Positions 1 through 5,659 of a stretch of 23,141 nucleotides of DNA are shown in pieces. The stretch comes from a virus: positions 1-23,141 of the IMG/VR virus record IMGVR_UViG_3300020442_001984; one strand, written 5' to 3'. The translations under genes and the position numbers were made by a program. Each line of letters starts with the position of its first letter. The first letter of the stretch is position 1. The notes under the pieces were generated by a model. It saw nothing but the letters and a program-made list of their open reading frames with translations. It had not been told where the DNA came from and ran no database searches.

Positions 1-35
1 TTCTTCAGAAAGTTTTCTAATCTTGATAGAGGCAT
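1..35 (-). CDS. Virion structural protein, N-terminal fragment (runs off the window)
   Basis: Twelve codons are visible, reading MPLSRLENFLK from an ATG at 35-33 with a purine-rich AGAAGG ribosome site just upstream. The rest lies beyond the left edge. I recognise this opening as that of a large virion structural protein common in T4-like cyanophages, but the fragment is too short to prove it. A late-type promoter element lies about 30 bp upstream, consistent with a late structural gene. Confidence 0.5.
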   Translation of the reverse strand, partial: MPLSRLENFLK

Positions 36-66
36 TTTACCTTCTTACTATAAATTTCTTCTAACC

Positions 67-73
67 TATTTAG
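67..73 (-). promoter_or_regulatory. Late-type promoter -10 element (CTAAATA)
   Basis: On the minus strand this reads CTAAATA, close to the T4 late consensus TATAAATA and to ATAAATA-like elements of cyanophage late genes. It lies 31 bp before the ATG of the left-edge structural gene, and no -35 element is evident. This is inferred from the motif and its position only. Confidence 0.5.
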
Positions 74-90
74 ACAGGGCAAATAACTAT

Positions 91-795
91 CTATATGAAT
101 ATGGCCTGTGTTATACGATCTATGTCAGTAAATTTACCAGTATTCATAATAGGAGCTTGCAATAAATCGGCAGGAATGATCACTGCTCTATTATATTTCA
201 TACCAAAGGTAAACTCTCTATGCCAAGTAAATGCAGATTCATAGACATCTTTTATGATATCAAAATGTTTTTTAGAGGCATACATCGCCTTCATGTCCTC
301 AACTATAGAGGTCTTTCCAGCAAAGTTCCATATGTTTGTGCCACCAAAACATTCTTCTGTTTTGTTCAAGTATATCTCTACCTTAAATTGAAAAGGCGAT
401 GGGTTATGTTCATACCATAATTGAAAAGGTATGAGTCGATCTGGTTCATCTACCATTGTCTGTTCATTCAAAAACTCAACAAGAAACCACATAAACTCCA
501 TATTTTCGTGAAGAGTTTGTTTATGACATGGCCTGCCCCAGTGTCCGTCATCATGGCATATCTGTTTGAGTATATGTTCTAAATTTTTTCTTACTTCACC
601 TGTTTCATATGCCGCCCTTTCTATACCATTTGGATGATTATTAAATGGTATATTTTTTTCTCTTGGTAACTTCAATGCGAGATTTCTCACTTCATCTGGA
701 TTTGCATAAAAGTTATCTATTACTATGGCACTTCTATCTTCTGGGCCAATATCCGTGATGGCAGTTATTTCTAGGTCTGGGTTGACTTCAAACAT
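91..795 (-). CDS. Probable 2OG-oxygenase-fold protein (DUF6445-like)
   Basis: About 234 residues from the ATG at 795. A longer frame opens with TTG at 813, but the ATG gives a tight 8-nt ATGTTTGA overlap with the upstream gene, so I prefer it. The N-terminal IVIDNFYANPDEVRNLAL matches the opening of cyanophage and bacterial DUF6445/2OG-Fe(II) oxygenase-like proteins. The central EIYLN...FGGTN segment resembles the YLN...GGT strand motif of that fold. The usual iron-binding histidines are not clear: the expected H-x-D reads EHN, and the distal histidine position reads LLQAP. It may be catalytically degenerate. The substrate is unknown. It sits in a run of small accessory genes between the tmRNA and a structural gene. 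Confidence 0.55.
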   Translation of the reverse strand: MFEVNPDLEITAITDIGPEDRSAIVIDNFYANPDEVRNLALKLPREKNIPFNNHPNGIERAAYETGEVRKNLEHILKQICHDDGHWGRPCHKQTLHENMEFMWFLVEFLNEQTMVDEPDRLIPFQLWYEHNPSPFQFKVEIYLNKTEECFGGTNIWNFAGKTSIVEDMKAMYASKKHFDIIKDVYESAFTWHREFTFGMKYNRAVIIPADLLQAPIMNTGKFTDIDRITQAIFI

Positions 796-976
796 CTTTA
801 TTTCTTTCTTCAACTAAATGTTCAACTTCTGAGGCAACTTTATCCATCACCTCTCTTACATCAGTTCCTGATCCAGAGGTATGATAGTAGTCTTGTCCTT
901 TTGGAGCGTAATGTCTGGTGTGGAGTGTCCAATGCCACTGCTTTACACCTTTAGAATACCAAAATTGTAAACGCAT
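788..976 (-). CDS. Hypothetical 62-aa protein
   Basis: Small protein opening MRLQFWYSKGVKQWHWTLHTR. It is rich in aromatic residues and histidine in the first half, with a charged helical C-terminus (VREVMDKVASEVEHLVEE). No family is recognised and no signal peptide or membrane segment is seen. No Shine-Dalgarno precedes the ATG. The stop overlaps the start of the next gene by 8 nt, which supports translation as a pair with the oxygenase-like protein. It lies just downstream of the tmRNA 3' hairpin. Confidence 0.55.
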   Translation of the reverse strand: MRLQFWYSKGVKQWHWTLHTRHYAPKGQDYYHTSGSGTDVREVMDKVASEVEHLVEERNKDV

Positions 977-984
977 AAAGTTTT

Positions 985-992
985 AATTTATA
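985..992 (-). promoter_or_regulatory. Possible late-type -10 element (TATAAATT)
   Basis: The minus strand reads TATAAATT, one base from the T4 late consensus TATAAATA. It is only about 9 bp from the ATG of the 62-aa gene, so a transcript from it would be essentially leaderless. The AT-rich run could equally be the tail of the tmRNA terminator. Confidence 0.25.
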
Positions 993-996
993 TATG

Positions 997-1015
997 AAAG
1001 GGGGCAGAGCCCCCT
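997..1015 (-). terminator. GC-rich hairpin at the tmRNA 3' end, probable terminator
   Basis: On the minus strand, AGGGGGC and GCCCCCT form a 7-bp stem with a 3-nt loop, followed by UU, C and an AU-rich stretch. The U run is short, so it may be a weak intrinsic terminator or a protective 3' helix that stops processing of the coding piece. Confidence 0.55.
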
Positions 1016-1059
1016 ATGGTCACTTGGGTAACAAGGAGTAACCAATCCCCGATTGCCCC

Positions 1060-1134
1060 TTAGGCAGTGACGAGTTCGTCAGTGCGGGCAAATTCTCTCG
1101 TAAGAATACGAGAGAACGCTACGATGTTGTTCGC
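1060..1134 (-). CDS. tmRNA proteolysis-tag reading frame (24 aa)
   Basis: The frame starts at a GCG resume codon (1134-1132) and reads ANNIVAFSR..., then ends ...DELVTA before TAA (1062-1060). Cyanobacterial tags begin ANNIV or ANKIV and usually end VAA, so the start identifies the lineage. The frame could begin one codon earlier (GCT, 1137-1135), adding one Ala. At 24 residues it is clearly longer than the roughly 15-16 residues typical of cyanobacterial tags. The C-terminus is VTA rather than VAA, which may change recognition by ClpXP-type proteases. There is no initiation codon or ribosome site, as expected for a tag. Confidence 0.82.
   Translation of the reverse strand, partial: ANNIVAFSRILTREFARTDELVTA
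1093..1116 (-). repeat. Perfect 10-bp inverted repeat inside the tag frame
   Basis: TTCTCTCGTA and TACGAGAGAA are exact reverse complements separated by a 4-nt loop (TTCT in the minus-strand sense). The hairpin covers the codons for FSRILTRE in the middle of the tag. It may be the counterpart of the P5-type helix found around the tag in other tmRNAs, or an insertion that lengthened the tag. Confidence 0.85.
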
Positions 1135-1306
1135 AGCAGTGTCAGATGATTTTGCATCTGTGGTTTGCTCTCCGAGCAGGTTTTCAGTCATGCTCCTTGT
1201 ACCCTGTCGAAACCATTGCACCCCCTAGCTTATGGAGGTGAGGGGAGTCGAACCCCTGTCCAAAATATCGGTGGCATCACCTACATGGCTTTTTTAAAGT
1301 CGTCCA

Positions 1307-1453
1307 TCAGGACTTGACAGTTGGTTTCTCGTTTAAAACTTTTGCTCCTGTCTGCTTAGCAATGTATGCTGCAAGTTCTGGTGTCTCTTCCCATTCCCAT
1401 ATCTGATTATGTTGGGGATTTTTTTTCTCAATCGTGAGTGTGCGTTTTACCAT
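1307..1453 (-). CDS. Hypothetical 48-aa protein
   Basis: The start chosen is the ATG at 1453 (MVKRTLTIEKKN...). It has a strong AGGAGG Shine-Dalgarno at the right distance, whereas the longer in-frame extension to 1534 lies inside the upstream gene and has no such site. The product is small, basic at the N-terminus and carries IWEWEETPELAAYIAKQTGAK, probably one helix. No family is recognised. It overlaps the upstream gene by 26 nt, and its stop lies immediately before the tmRNA acceptor piece, so the tmRNA may be cut from a transcript that also carries this gene. Confidence 0.6.
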   Translation of the reverse strand: MVKRTLTIEKKNPQHNQIWEWEETPELAAYIAKQTGAKVLNEKPTVKS

Positions 1454-1709
1454 TTTCAACCTCCTGTGATAATAGTTCGATCTCATGTTCGAGTCCAATG
1501 ATTCTGAGTTCTGCATCACTGGCAGACCTCTCAAGGGCTCTCACTTTGGTACTCAAGTTTGCAATTTCTACTCCAAAGGCATTTATATTTTGAAGTAGTA
1601 ACTCATTACCAAAGGTTGTAGGATTACCTTTCTCAGCGTAAGCGGTATCTTGAACCTTCTCACACTCAGCTAGATATTCTTCTCTTGACATTCTGTTTTC
1701 TTTTGCCAT
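1428..1709 (-). CDS. Hypothetical coiled-coil protein, 93 aa
   Basis: Opens MAKENRMSREEYLAECEK. Residues about 40-86 show heptad-like spacing (VEIANLSTKVRALERSASDAELRIIGLEHEIELL), predicting a coiled coil. No enzyme motif is seen. The ATG overlaps the stop of the upstream oxygenase by 1 nt (TAATG), suggesting coupled translation. It could be a small virion or assembly protein, but its function is unknown. It shares a short PTTFG string with the adjacent oxygenase, probably by chance. Confidence 0.6.
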   Translation of the reverse strand: MAKENRMSREEYLAECEKVQDTAYAEKGNPTTFGNELLLQNINAFGVEIANLSTKVRALERSASDAELRIIGLEHEIELLSQEVENGKTHTHD

Positions 1710-2233
1710 TAGGAATATTCCATGTAAATGTTACCTGATATTGTGGTTCCTCCTTCGCCAGTGTTTACCATGTGCATGAGGAATGATGGGAATATAATTA
1801 TACTCCCAGGCCCTAGTTTGGGTTTGTAATCTAGTGGAAATTTTACCACTTGATTACCCACCTGATTTTGAATATCCCTCATGGAGGGATTCAAAAATGA
1901 AGTCTTTGAATATGTATCTACATATATCACAAAGCTCCATTGACAATTAGGATGTATGTGAACATCCTGATAATCATGTTTACCATATACATTCTTCCAT
2001 ATATGGCCAAATCTAGGATTGGCACCCATTAATTGTGCTGGATATAAATTATTCTCAACAACCTGAGAAAGATATTTCCATGTTTCTTTTGGAATACCCT
2101 CTACTGTCTGTGTGCCAAAAGTTGTAGGCGTACCAGAATCCCATGTTTTTTCTAATGCTACGTCTGGTAATATTATCTTTTCTAAATCAACTTCATCCTC
2201 AAAGATAGGAATACCAAATAATAATTTTTCCAT
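1709..2233 (-). CDS. 2OG-Fe(II) oxygenase family protein
   Basis: The 174 residues match the small 2OG-Fe(II) oxygenases common in cyanophages (2OG-FeII_Oxy_5 type). HIHPN at residues 92-96 and the following WSFVIYVDT strand give the first metal-binding region. LGPGSIIIFPSFLMHMVN (about 140-157) gives the conserved P-G-x-hydrophobic-FPS-x-x-x-H block, with H154 the probable distal iron ligand. Family members usually have an Arg in the following R-x-S-x-SFN strand that binds the 2OG carboxylate; here the strand reads TTISGNIY, so that Arg is absent. The substrate is unknown; hydroxylation of a host or virion protein is possible. It starts 2 nt after the stop of the upstream gene. Confidence 0.75.
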   Translation of the reverse strand: MEKLLFGIPIFEDEVDLEKIILPDVALEKTWDSGTPTTFGTQTVEGIPKETWKYLSQVVENNLYPAQLMGANPRFGHIWKNVYGKHDYQDVHIHPNCQWSFVIYVDTYSKTSFLNPSMRDIQNQVGNQVVKFPLDYKPKLGPGSIIIFPSFLMHMVNTGEGGTTISGNIYMEYS

Positions 2234-2235
2234 AG

Positions 2236-2550
2236 TTAGTAAAGCCAGTCTTGATACTCGCCCTCTATATCTAATTCGGCAAGTTTACTCTCCTGTAATT
2301 GTTGTCTTATGTCATCATGCAATCTCTCCACTGCTGGGTTTATTCCACGTTGGCCAGGCAACTCACCCTCTCTTTGTGCGTCTACATCAACTATCACTGG
2401 TGGTAGTGGTTTTGGAGCATCTATTCTTTTGTAAGTGAACTCCTCACCTTCATGCAACTCCAGAGTTGTAATTGCATATTTTTCGTGACTACAATCGCAG
2501 TATTTTTGTCCTAGTCCGTCATAAACAGACCAATAAGGGTAATGTGGCAT
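2236..2550 (-). CDS. Hypothetical 104-aa protein
   Basis: Opens MPHYPYWSVYDGLGQKYCDCSHEKYA. Two close cysteines (C-x-C, followed by H) might bind metal, but no second pair is present. The middle is proline-rich (APKPLPPVIVDVD) and the C-terminal half is charged and helical. No family is recognised. It lies between the oxygenase (2 nt apart) and a structural gene 31 nt upstream, so it probably belongs to the late transcript. Confidence 0.6.
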   Translation of the reverse strand: MPHYPYWSVYDGLGQKYCDCSHEKYAITTLELHEGEEFTYKRIDAPKPLPPVIVDVDAQREGELPGQRGINPAVERLHDDIRQQLQESKLAELDIEGEYQDWLY

Positions 2551-2581
2551 AATGTTATTTTACTATAATAATGAGCAAATG

Positions 2582-4198
2582 TCAACGAAGTCCGTCTTCC
2601 CAATCAAAATCTTCTATACTTTCTGCTTGACCTAGTTGTCTTGAAGCCTTATTTGTATTATATCCTAATGCTTGTAGAAGTCCCCATGCGTTTGTTTCAT
2701 CATCATTTCTTAGTTGTCGCAATGCGTCTGCTCCATTTATATAGTGGTTTATTACAGGCACATTTCGGGCAATTTCCTCTGCCAAATTATTTTCTGCGGT
2801 AACTATGGCAGTGTCATAGTCTCCACAATCGCCTGGAATGGCTCCTGATGGAGGAGTTCCTGTGTATCCAATAGAAGTTCCAACCGAGGCTCCAGCACTA
2901 ACAATTACTCTCTGACCTATAACTGCATGAGTGGTGTTTACATCTCCATCTGCATTACGAGTCGTAATGGTTGGCCACTGAAAATTACCCACATAATATT
3001 CTACTCTACCAGCACCCACTCTTGGCTCTGGTTCTTCCTGTACCTCTTTCCACTGAGATAAAATATTTGGATCTCCATTGTTAATGAGTTCTAATTTATG
3101 CCCTCTTCCTATATTTTTACCCTCAGCTATACCTATCTCTACTGGGTCTATAGGATTCTTAGAAGATTCAAATACAATGTCATCTACATCTGATCTAATA
3201 ACTATGAACTGACTACCAATTCCAGTTGCGGCTGGTTCTGCACTTAAACTTGCAAAGTAATATGAGGATACCATTCCAACATAAAAAGTAGTTCCAATAT
3301 TGGCATCTATAGTTTGAGTTACTGGATTGCTCAAAGTCATAAAATCTAAAACAACTTCTACACCTGTAGAAATACCAGCATCATTAGCTATGGTTACAAT
3401 ACCAACGGCAGTTCCAAAACCTGTAATTGTAGTTCCAGCTGCAAGTATGCCGCCACCACTCTTATATTGATCTGCATAGACCTCATCGCCAATGTTGAAT
3501 GAAGTTAATATTCCTATCTTTTGATCTGAATAGATTTTATTATCAGTTGATGTACAAAATCCACTGAGAGGATAGTTATATGCAGCATAATTAGTTAATC
3601 CAAATCCTGTAACAGAAGTTCCAGCCCCAGCTAAAAATACTTGTGGATTATCTAAATCATCTGTGATGAAATCCCCAGTTTTGATACCAGAAACAACACC
3701 TGTGGTGAATCCAGCCAAATATTCTGCATCGTCATCAAGTATAATGAGTGCCGAACTACCTACATTAGCGTCTGCCTTGTCTATGGTTTCTACTACATTT
3801 GATCCATAATCTCTATTTTTGGGAAACTTATAGAACTTTGCTCCATAGAATCCTAAGAATCTAAATTGACTTGGATCTTTTTGAACCTCATACACTTTCA
3901 CATTCTGTATTCCACCACCAAAGTAATTCATAACTCCAGAGTCAACCTCTGCCCATGTCAAATCATTTCTACATCCATGAAAAATTCTGGCATGATAAGC
4001 ATTACTTACTTGTTGCACTCTCGTATTGAGAGGTTGTATATAACCTGGCAATTTATTATCTAACTTAATGATTATTTCATCATACTCATCAATGACCGCA
4101 TCAAGTATAGCGAGTTGTTCAGAAAGAGCAGTAGATTCTTTCTTAGTGTCCTCCCTAGCTTGCCTTAATCTTTGAGCAATTACCTTCGGGTCAATCAT
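2582..4198 (-). CDS. Virion structural protein, 538 aa
   Basis: Residues 1-50 form a charged helix (RLRQAREDTKKESTALSEQLAILD). A long central region is rich in Gly, Thr, Ser and Val with repeated AGxxVTGFG / AGTTITGFG / TxIGxT motifs, typical of beta-structured tail fibre or baseplate proteins of marine myoviruses. The C-terminal 100 residues become helical and acidic, ending IEDFDWEDGLR. No enzyme motif is seen. The ATG overlaps the upstream stop by 4 nt (ATGA), so it is translationally coupled to the preceding structural gene. I cannot match it to a specific T4 protein. The virion assignment comes from composition and operon position. Confidence 0.65.
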   Translation of the reverse strand: MIDPKVIAQRLRQAREDTKKESTALSEQLAILDAVIDEYDEIIIKLDNKLPGYIQPLNTRVQQVSNAYHARIFHGCRNDLTWAEVDSGVMNYFGGGIQNVKVYEVQKDPSQFRFLGFYGAKFYKFPKNRDYGSNVVETIDKADANVGSSALIILDDDAEYLAGFTTGVVSGIKTGDFITDDLDNPQVFLAGAGTSVTGFGLTNYAAYNYPLSGFCTSTDNKIYSDQKIGILTSFNIGDEVYADQYKSGGGILAAGTTITGFGTAVGIVTIANDAGISTGVEVVLDFMTLSNPVTQTIDANIGTTFYVGMVSSYYFASLSAEPAATGIGSQFIVIRSDVDDIVFESSKNPIDPVEIGIAEGKNIGRGHKLELINNGDPNILSQWKEVQEEPEPRVGAGRVEYYVGNFQWPTITTRNADGDVNTTHAVIGQRVIVSAGASVGTSIGYTGTPPSGAIPGDCGDYDTAIVTAENNLAEEIARNVPVINHYINGADALRQLRNDDETNAWGLLQALGYNTNKASRQLGQAESIEDFDWEDGLR

Positions 4199-5091
4199 TC
4201 ATCTTCCCCCATAGTCATATTTGCACCAACAAATTCTTTGCCTGGATAATCTTCCATACTTTCTCCCTCATATTCTGTAATCAATGGTTCTAAATCCTTT
4301 CTTGTAGCATGAACTATGTAACTACAATGAATATAGTGTGTGTTAAACTCGTGAGGATTAACCAATATAGAAGTTTTATTTTTCATTTTGGCAACACTAT
4401 AACATAAATTCTGATGTTTTCCAATAGGAGTCAGTTGTACTGTGATACTATCCTCATCCACAAGGTCTTTCCAATAATATGGCAACTCTATCTCATTATC
4501 GCCTTTTAAAACTCCCCTTACATATACACCTATTTCTGGGCCTTCTAAAGATACATGGCGAAGTCTATGTCCTTTTCCTTTTGTTGGGTGTTCAATGTCA
4601 AATGGTTTAGCAGGCGATGCCATTGCTTTTGCTATTTCAGCCGATAACCAAGGAGAAATTATTCTAGCACATGATATAACACCTGTAACTAATAGTTTAC
4701 CCTGTACAGTTACAAGTCCATTGAATGTTGATGGAGCGTTTCCTACATTGAGTCCGTTTTTATTATTAACACCATTAGTAATACTTGCTGAGTTTCTTAC
4801 TGTAAGACCATTCTTTGTACACAATCCTGTGAAGTTACTTACCGCAATAACATTAAGTACACCAAAGACATTAGCAATTCCTTTTACCTCTAAACTAACT
4901 GGCACAGGAAGATTCATTGGTGGGCCAATCATTACTCCAGCAGTAGGAACTGGTTGACATAACCCCATAAAAGTAGGGCCATTGAAAACACATGTGCCTG
5001 GAATAATTGGAACGGCTGGTAAAAATGATACGTCTAACGCTCCAACGACAGTCTTGTCGCCAACCATAGATATCGAACAGGTTGCTGGCAT
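4195..5091 (-). CDS. Virion structural protein with a cyanophage fibre-type C-terminal domain
   Basis: Two parts are visible. Residues 1-155 are rich in Gly, Val and Asn with repeating NGLxV / GLxVxG units (CTKNGLTVRNSASITNG, NKNGLNVGN, FNGLVTVQGKLLVTG), suggesting a beta-helix or trimeric beta stem. From about 160, FDIEHPTKGKGHRLRHVSLE and the following GPEIGVYVRG begin a domain often seen at the ends of T4-like cyanophage fibre and structural proteins. It continues ELPYYWKDLVDEDSITVQLT and ends EGESMEDYPG. Its position three genes after the gp27-like hub, next to the spike proteins, suggests a baseplate or short-fibre part. No catalytic residues are evident, and host binding is a guess. Confidence 0.65.
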   Translation of the reverse strand: MPATCSISMVGDKTVVGALDVSFLPAVPIIPGTCVFNGPTFMGLCQPVPTAGVMIGPPMNLPVPVSLEVKGIANVFGVLNVIAVSNFTGLCTKNGLTVRNSASITNGVNNKNGLNVGNAPSTFNGLVTVQGKLLVTGVISCARIISPWLSAEIAKAMASPAKPFDIEHPTKGKGHRLRHVSLEGPEIGVYVRGVLKGDNEIELPYYWKDLVDEDSITVQLTPIGKHQNLCYSVAKMKNKTSILVNPHEFNTHYIHCSYIVHATRKDLEPLITEYEGESMEDYPGKEFVGANMTMGEDE

Positions 5092-5095
5092 AATT

Positions 5096-5659
5096 CTAGT
5101 TCAGAGGGTTTGTAGCGAAGTTCAAGAGTCTTCCTAAGAATCCTCCTTTTTTTGAGTCGGCCTTTGTGCCACTTTCAACTGATGTTCCACCTTCGTTCTT
5201 CACAAAGTTAGCACCCATTGTTAGACCCTGACTTGTTAAAATGTTCGTATTAGTTGATTTGCAATGTAGAGTAGAACTATCTAAGTTTATAATTCCAGTG
5301 CAGCTTAGTGTAAGTTCTTCTTCTGCTTGGAATCTTATATTTCTACCTTTTATTAATACATCACCATCTTGAGCTTCTAGAACTATATGTCCACTACCAG
5401 CTGCAATTAGTTTTGCTGGTAGATTATTCTTCTGTACTTCCCCGACACCAACAGTTTCATAAGAACAACCATTACATACTAATCTTTGTAATCCATGTTT
5501 ATACCATGCTATGCCTTGATACTCGTCTGTAAATACGCTATAGTCGGTAATATATTCTTTTAGTTCTCCCTCAACTAATTTGACACCAGAAGTGACCCTA
5601 AATCCAGGCTTGTTTTCAAAAAATATCTTATCTGCGGGCTTTAATGGTTCTTTAGTCAT
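5096..5659 (-). CDS. Small baseplate spike-like beta-repeat protein, 187 aa
   Basis: Directly follows gp5, overlapping by 1 nt (TAATG). Residues 80-150 alternate short strands (HIVLEAQDGDVLIKGRNIRF, QAEEELTLSCTGIINLDSST), a pattern like the repeats that build the triple-stranded beta-helix needle of T4 gp5. Five cysteines are present. The C-terminus is Gly/Lys-rich and ends FATNPLN. T4 gp5 carries its needle in the same chain; here the needle may be split off as this separate protein. That is inference from the repeat pattern and gene order. No lysozyme or PAAR motif is seen. Confidence 0.6.
   Translation of the reverse strand: MTKEPLKPADKIFFENKPGFRVTSGVKLVEGELKEYITDYSVFTDEYQGIAWYKHGLQRLVCNGCSYETVGVGEVQKNNLPAKLIAAGSGHIVLEAQDGDVLIKGRNIRFQAEEELTLSCTGIINLDSSTLHCKSTNTNILTSQGLTMGANFVKNEGGTSVESGTKADSKKGGFLGRLLNFATNPLN

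Larger units (their letters stand above)
997..1306 (-). ncRNA. ssrA: Permuted (two-piece) cyanobacterial-type tmRNA
   Basis: tmRNA rescues stalled ribosomes by acting as alanyl-tRNA and then as mRNA for a degradation tag. The acceptor piece comes first on the minus strand. It contains CCATGTAGGTG (P2 3' strand, about 1288-1278), a 5-bp T stem with loop TTCGACT (1257-1241), then CACCTCC and A73 at 1233. A 7-nt spacer follows (1232-1226). The coding piece then opens GGGGGTG (1225-1219), followed by the signature GCAATGGTTTCGACAGGG, AGCATG (P2 5' strand), a tag frame (1134-1060) and a 3' hairpin. The two halves pair as a 7-bp acceptor stem including G3-U70, the alanine identity pair. CCA is not encoded. 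The exact 5' end of the acceptor piece and 3' end of the coding piece are estimates. It fills the 330-nt stretch between two protein genes. Confidence 0.93.

Noticed and set aside
1233-1260. Possible tRNA because of a T arm and acceptor end
   Set aside because: There is no anticodon arm upstream, and the matching 5' acceptor strand lies downstream in permuted order with a tmRNA D-loop signature, so it is the tmRNA acceptor piece.
1454-1534. N-terminal extension of the 48-aa gene
   Set aside because: The extension lies wholly inside the upstream coiled-coil gene and lacks a ribosome site, while the ATG at 1453 has a strong AGGAGG.
1615-2130. Shared PTTFG string in the 93-aa and 174-aa proteins (near 1615 and 2118)
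   Set aside because: The match is about five residues with only roughly 20 similar bases; too short to claim duplication.
2112-2438. 108-aa plus-strand open frame
   Set aside because: Antisense to the oxygenase and the 104-aa gene, both of which have better support.
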